A DNA stretch of 64,000 bases, taken from positions 248,001 to 312,000 of the forward strand of contig NZ_BCVH01000001.1 of assembly GCF_001591645.1 (NCBI RefSeq). Reading direction: 5' to 3'. Source of the DNA: Robertmurraya korlensis NBRC 107688 (lineage in GTDB: Bacteria > Bacillota > Bacilli > Bacillales > Cytobacillaceae). Shown piece after piece: positions 61,186 through 64,000 of the stretch. Under the pieces are notes generated by a model. The model was not told the DNA's origin. It searched no databases and saw nothing but the letters and a program-made list of their open reading frames with translations. A program made the position numbers and the translations under genes. The first letter of the stretch is position 1, and each line of letters opens with the position of its first letter.

Positions 61186-62031
61186 ATGAAGAAAATTGCA
61201 TGGGTTACTGACAGTACAGCTTGTTTAGATAAAGATTTATCCAACCATCCAGATGTTTTCACCGTACCAATGACGATCGTTTTAAACGAAAAGGAATATA
61301 AGGATGGAATCGATTTAACAGCAGAAGAGCTCTATGCCAAATTAAAGAATCTCAAAGTTCCACCAAAAACGTCTCAACCTTCTGTAGGTGAGTTTGTTTC
61401 CTTATTTGAAAAGCTTGAAGGGACATATGATCATGTGTTTTCTGTTCTAGTTTCAGCCAAATTAAGTGGGACGGTCTCTTCTAGTCTTCAAGCTTCTAAT
61501 ATGGTGAATATACCAATAACTACAATTGATTCAAAAATCCTTTCATATCCCCTTTCCCGATTGATAAAAAAAGGAATGGAAGGGATAGAAGCTGGTGATT
61601 CCGTTGAGGAAGTTGAAAATAAGGTCAGAGAACTTGCTAATACGAACGAAACCTTTGTCCTAATTGGAAGTTTAGAACAATTGCATAGAAGTGGTCGAAT
61701 GAACGGGTTATCCTTTTTTCTAGGTAGCATGCTAAATATTAAACCCATTATTTCTATTGAGGACGGTGTATTACAGGCAAAGGAGAAGATTAGAAGCGAA
61801 AACAAAGGGATGGAAAAAATCATCTCCTACCTACAAGCTTCCATTGAGACTAATGCTGTAAAGGAAGCCTATATTTTATACGGTCTTCATGATTCGGAAG
61901 CAAGAAAATGGCAGGATGAGTTATGCAAACGGTTCCCTGATGTTACTTTTGGTATATATCCTTTAGGAGCAACCATAGGCGTACACGCAGGAGAAAACAC
62001 AATCGGTATTAGTTGGTTTAACGGTCTTTAA
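61186..62031 (+). CDS. DegV family fatty-acid-binding protein
   Basis: 281 aa. DegV/FakB fold with N-terminal WVTDSTACLD, TSQPSVGEF and SAKLSGTVSSSLQA lipid-binding motifs. Such proteins hand exogenous fatty acids to the FakA kinase. Bacillus has several paralogs. Single-gene unit with AAAGGGGGG ribosome binding site. Confidence 0.92.
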   Translation: MKKIAWVTDSTACLDKDLSNHPDVFTVPMTIVLNEKEYKDGIDLTAEELYAKLKNLKVPPKTSQPSVGEFVSLFEKLEGTYDHVFSVLVSAKLSGTVSSSLQASNMVNIPITTIDSKILSYPLSRLIKKGMEGIEAGDSVEEVENKVRELANTNETFVLIGSLEQLHRSGRMNGLSFFLGSMLNIKPIISIEDGVLQAKEKIRSENKGMEKIISYLQASIETNAVKEAYILYGLHDSEARKWQDELCKRFPDVTFGIYPLGATIGVHAGENTIGISWFNGL

Positions 62032-62032
62032 C

Positions 62033-62068
62033 GGGAAGCGCACGTTATGTGCACTTCCTTTTCTTTTT
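62033..62068 (+). terminator. Terminator after degV-type gene
   Basis: Stem GGAAG-x-GCAC/GTGC-x-CTTCC with loop GTTAT and T-rich tail. Confidence 0.75.
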
Positions 62069-62120
62069 CGAAAAAAAGAAGTTCATGGTAGAATATGAGT
62101 GGAAAGAATGAGGTGGTTTA

Positions 62121-62768
62121 ATGGTAGACCTTATTGCCAAGACAGAAGAGTTTGTAAAACGGGAAATGTATGAAGATTCAACTGGTCATGATTGGTTTCA
62201 TATTGATAGAGTACGTAATATAGCACTTCAAATTCATGAAAAGGAAAAGTCAGGAGATCCTTTGATTATTGAGCTAGCTGCTCTTCTTCATGATATTTCT
62301 GACGAAAAATTACATACCTTGAAAGAAATTGGAGATGAAAAGCTTACTACTTTTTTGAACCTGTTACCTTTAAATGAAGTAAAGAAAAATCATATTAAAG
62401 AAATAATCGAAACAATTTCATTTAAAGGTGGCAATAATCGAAACATTACATCGGTTGAAGCGGCCATTGTTCAAGATGCCGATCGGCTTGATGCCATAGG
62501 AGCAATAGGCATTGCAAGAGCATTTGCCTATGGAGGGAAAAAGGGGCAGTCCATCTATGATCCTTCTATTTCTATCCGAACAAGTATGACAAACGAGGAG
62601 TACCGGAAAGGCAAATCCTCCTCGATTAATCATTTTTATGAAAAGCTACTAAAGCTAAAGGAAACAATGAATACAAAATCGGGTACAGAAATAGCCGAAA
62701 CCCGCCATGCTTTTATGGAGAGTTTCTTACATGAATTTTACAATGATTGGAATGGAAAACGTCAATGA
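62121..62768 (+). CDS. ypgQ: HD-domain phosphohydrolase (YpgQ-like)
   Basis: 215 aa HD-superfamily hydrolase. H...HD...D metal ligands: DWFHIDRV, LLHDISDEK and QDADRLDAIGA. YpgQ of B. subtilis is a pyrophosphohydrolase acting on nucleotides in vitro. It overlaps the ABC-F gene by 4 bases (ATGA). The neighbourhood (bsaA, metA) agrees with B. subtilis. Confidence 0.88.
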   Translation: MVDLIAKTEEFVKREMYEDSTGHDWFHIDRVRNIALQIHEKEKSGDPLIIELAALLHDISDEKLHTLKEIGDEKLTTFLNLLPLNEVKKNHIKEIIETISFKGGNNRNITSVEAAIVQDADRLDAIGAIGIARAFAYGGKKGQSIYDPSISIRTSMTNEEYRKGKSSSINHFYEKLLKLKETMNTKSGTEIAETRHAFMESFLHEFYNDWNGKRQ

Positions 62769-64000
62769 TAAGTATAGATAATGTGACAAAAACATATGGA
62801 GAAAAGGAATTATTTAATGAAGTTTCTTTTACAATCAGTCGGAAAGAAAGAGTCGGACTGATTGGGGTAAATGGGACAGGCAAATCCTCTTTATTAAAAA
62901 TAGTAGCAGGTGTTGATTTCCCTGATTCAGGAGAAGTATCCGCCCCAAAGGATTACCGAATTGCTTATTCTGAGCAAAATCCAGAATTAAATCCAGAGTT
63001 AACCGTCCTTGAACAGGTTTTTGCGGGAGAGGCACCTGTACTAAAACTTTTAAAAGAATATGAAGAAACTCTTCTAGAGCTTAATAGAAAACCGGCTGAT
63101 AGTAAAATTCAGGAAAAACTTTTTGACTTACAAAAGAAAATGGATGCCTTAGATGGATGGGATGCTAGTACAAACGCCAAAACAATATTAAATAAGCTTG
63201 GAATTGAGGATTATGAAAAAAAGGTTGGTGAATTATCCGGTGGCCAGAAAAAGCGAGTCGCTCTTGCCCAGGTGTTAATTCAATCACCCGATTTGCTGAT
63301 ACTTGATGAACCTACCAATCACTTGGATTTCGAATCAGTAAAATGGCTTGAGGATTACTTAAGTCGTTATACTGGCGCATTATTGCTGGTGACGCATGAT
63401 CGTTATTTCTTAGACCGTGTGACAAACCGAATGTTTGAACTAGAGGGTGGCAAACTTTATAGCTACAAAGGAAACTATGCTGATTTTCTTGAAGCTAAGG
63501 CGATTCGTGAAGAAAATGAAGCAGCGACCTTGGAGAAACAAAAAAACTTATTCAGACGAGAGCTTGAATGGATTAGACGGGGCGCTAAGGCGCGAACGAC
63601 AAAGCAAAAGGCAAGAATTCAACGCTTTGAAAAGCTTGATGAGAATATAAGCTCTGTTAAAACTACGGAAAAGCTTGACTTATCGTTATCAGGTAGTCGT
63701 TTAGGGAAGCAAGTATTCGAACTAAAAGATGCAACAAAAACATATGAATCCACTGTAATCCTGCGGTCTTACGATTTACTAGTGAAACCTCATGATAGAA
63801 TTGGAATCATTGGGAAAAATGGTACAGGTAAATCAACCTTATTAAATGTTCTAGCTGGTAGAATCCCTCTTGATTCCGGGGAAAGAATCATTGGTCAAAC
63901 GGTAAAGGTTGCTTTTTACACACAAGAAAATGAAGACATGGACGTTTCAAAACGGATGATTGAATACATCAAAGAGACCGCTCAGGTGATCAATACGTCG
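62765..64000 (+). CDS. ABC-F family ATPase, 3' truncated by window edge
   Basis: First 412 residues of an ABC-F translation factor: ABC1 with Walker A GVNGTGKSS, signature LSGGQKKRVALAQ and LDEPTNHLDFES; the linker WIRRGAKARTTKQKARIQ; start of ABC2 with GKNGTGKST. No membrane domain, so it is ribosome-acting rather than a transporter. The linker suggests the Uup/YfmR subgroup. It overlaps ypgQ by 4 bases and runs off the window. Confidence 0.93.
   Translation, partial: MISIDNVTKTYGEKELFNEVSFTISRKERVGLIGVNGTGKSSLLKIVAGVDFPDSGEVSAPKDYRIAYSEQNPELNPELTVLEQVFAGEAPVLKLLKEYEETLLELNRKPADSKIQEKLFDLQKKMDALDGWDASTNAKTILNKLGIEDYEKKVGELSGGQKKRVALAQVLIQSPDLLILDEPTNHLDFESVKWLEDYLSRYTGALLLVTHDRYFLDRVTNRMFELEGGKLYSYKGNYADFLEAKAIREENEAATLEKQKNLFRRELEWIRRGAKARTTKQKARIQRFEKLDENISSVKTTEKLDLSLSGSRLGKQVFELKDATKTYESTVILRSYDLLVKPHDRIGIIGKNGTGKSTLLNVLAGRIPLDSGERIIGQTVKVAFYTQENEDMDVSKRMIEYIKETAQVINTS

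Noticed and set aside
1-64000. CRISPR arrays, tRNA, rRNA, IS elements, prophage
   Set aside because: Looked for spaced direct repeats, tRNA arms, transposase or integrase motifs; none recognised by eye.

Overview
The window comes from the chromosome of a low-GC, endospore-forming Bacillaceae bacterium. The evidence is gene order and gene content: the run nth-ypoC / ponA-recU / yppC-sspM-yppD-yppE-yppF-yppG, then yprAB(mrfAB)-cotD-ypsA-gpsB-rnpB-ypsC(rlmL), ypvA, ypwA, bpsAB-dynA, ypcP-sspL, ypdQ-ypeP-ypeQ-cspD and mntR-metA-fhs-bsaA-ypgQ resembles, block by block, the yp* region of Bacillus subtilis. There are spore coat and SASP genes (cotD, yppG, sspM, sspL), a class B RNase P RNA and strong AGGAGG-type ribosome binding sites. 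No rRNA, tRNA, CRISPR array, prophage or insertion sequence was recognised.

Layout. 1-7.3 kb: DNA repair and cell wall genes (nth, ponA, recU) and small ypp genes. 7.3-8.6 kb: a small heat-shock protein and a Crp/Fnr-type regulator without a cysteine cluster. 8.7-12.3 kb: the mitomycin repair pair mrfA-mrfB behind a candidate LexA box. 12.4-19.3 kb: cotD, ypsA, gpsB, RNase P RNA, rlmL, a DinG-like helicase and an M32 carboxypeptidase. 19.3-24.8 kb: a DMT transporter, a ba3-type cytochrome oxidase operon (subunits IIA, II, I) with an excellent Fnr/Crp site, two zinc-ribbon mini-proteins, an SDR enzyme and CheX. 25-31.4 kb: the alkylpyrone genes bpsAB, a Fur-box-flanked micropeptide and the double dynamin dynA. 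31.5-37.8 kb: a FEN nuclease, sspL, a DUF212 protein, a second DMT transporter, two RNase H-fold proteins, cspD and an HD-GYP protein.

37.9-54.4 kb is the distinctive part: a purine-ureide catabolic island. It holds an amidase, an HpxW-like gamma-glutamyltransferase-family hydrolase and a pair of short CHR-family transporters; an SsuABC/NMT1-type ABC transporter with a Rieske oxygenase; a convergent operon of stand-alone OHCU decarboxylase, FAD/NAD(P)-binding monooxygenase-like protein and 5-hydroxyisourate hydrolase; the regulator PucR; and allantoate amidohydrolase, ureidoglycine-glyoxylate aminotransferase and allantoinase. Every step from 5-hydroxyisourate to glyoxylate/ureidoglycine is covered, but the uricase domain, which in B. 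subtilis PucL is fused to the OHCU decarboxylase, is absent. Two unassigned oxygenase-type enzymes sit where it would be expected. This is the strongest candidate for something undescribed.

54.5-64 kb returns to housekeeping: topoisomerase III, MntR, homoserine O-acetyltransferase, formate-THF ligase, glutathione peroxidase, DegV, an HD-domain phosphohydrolase and an ABC-F ATPase cut by the window end.
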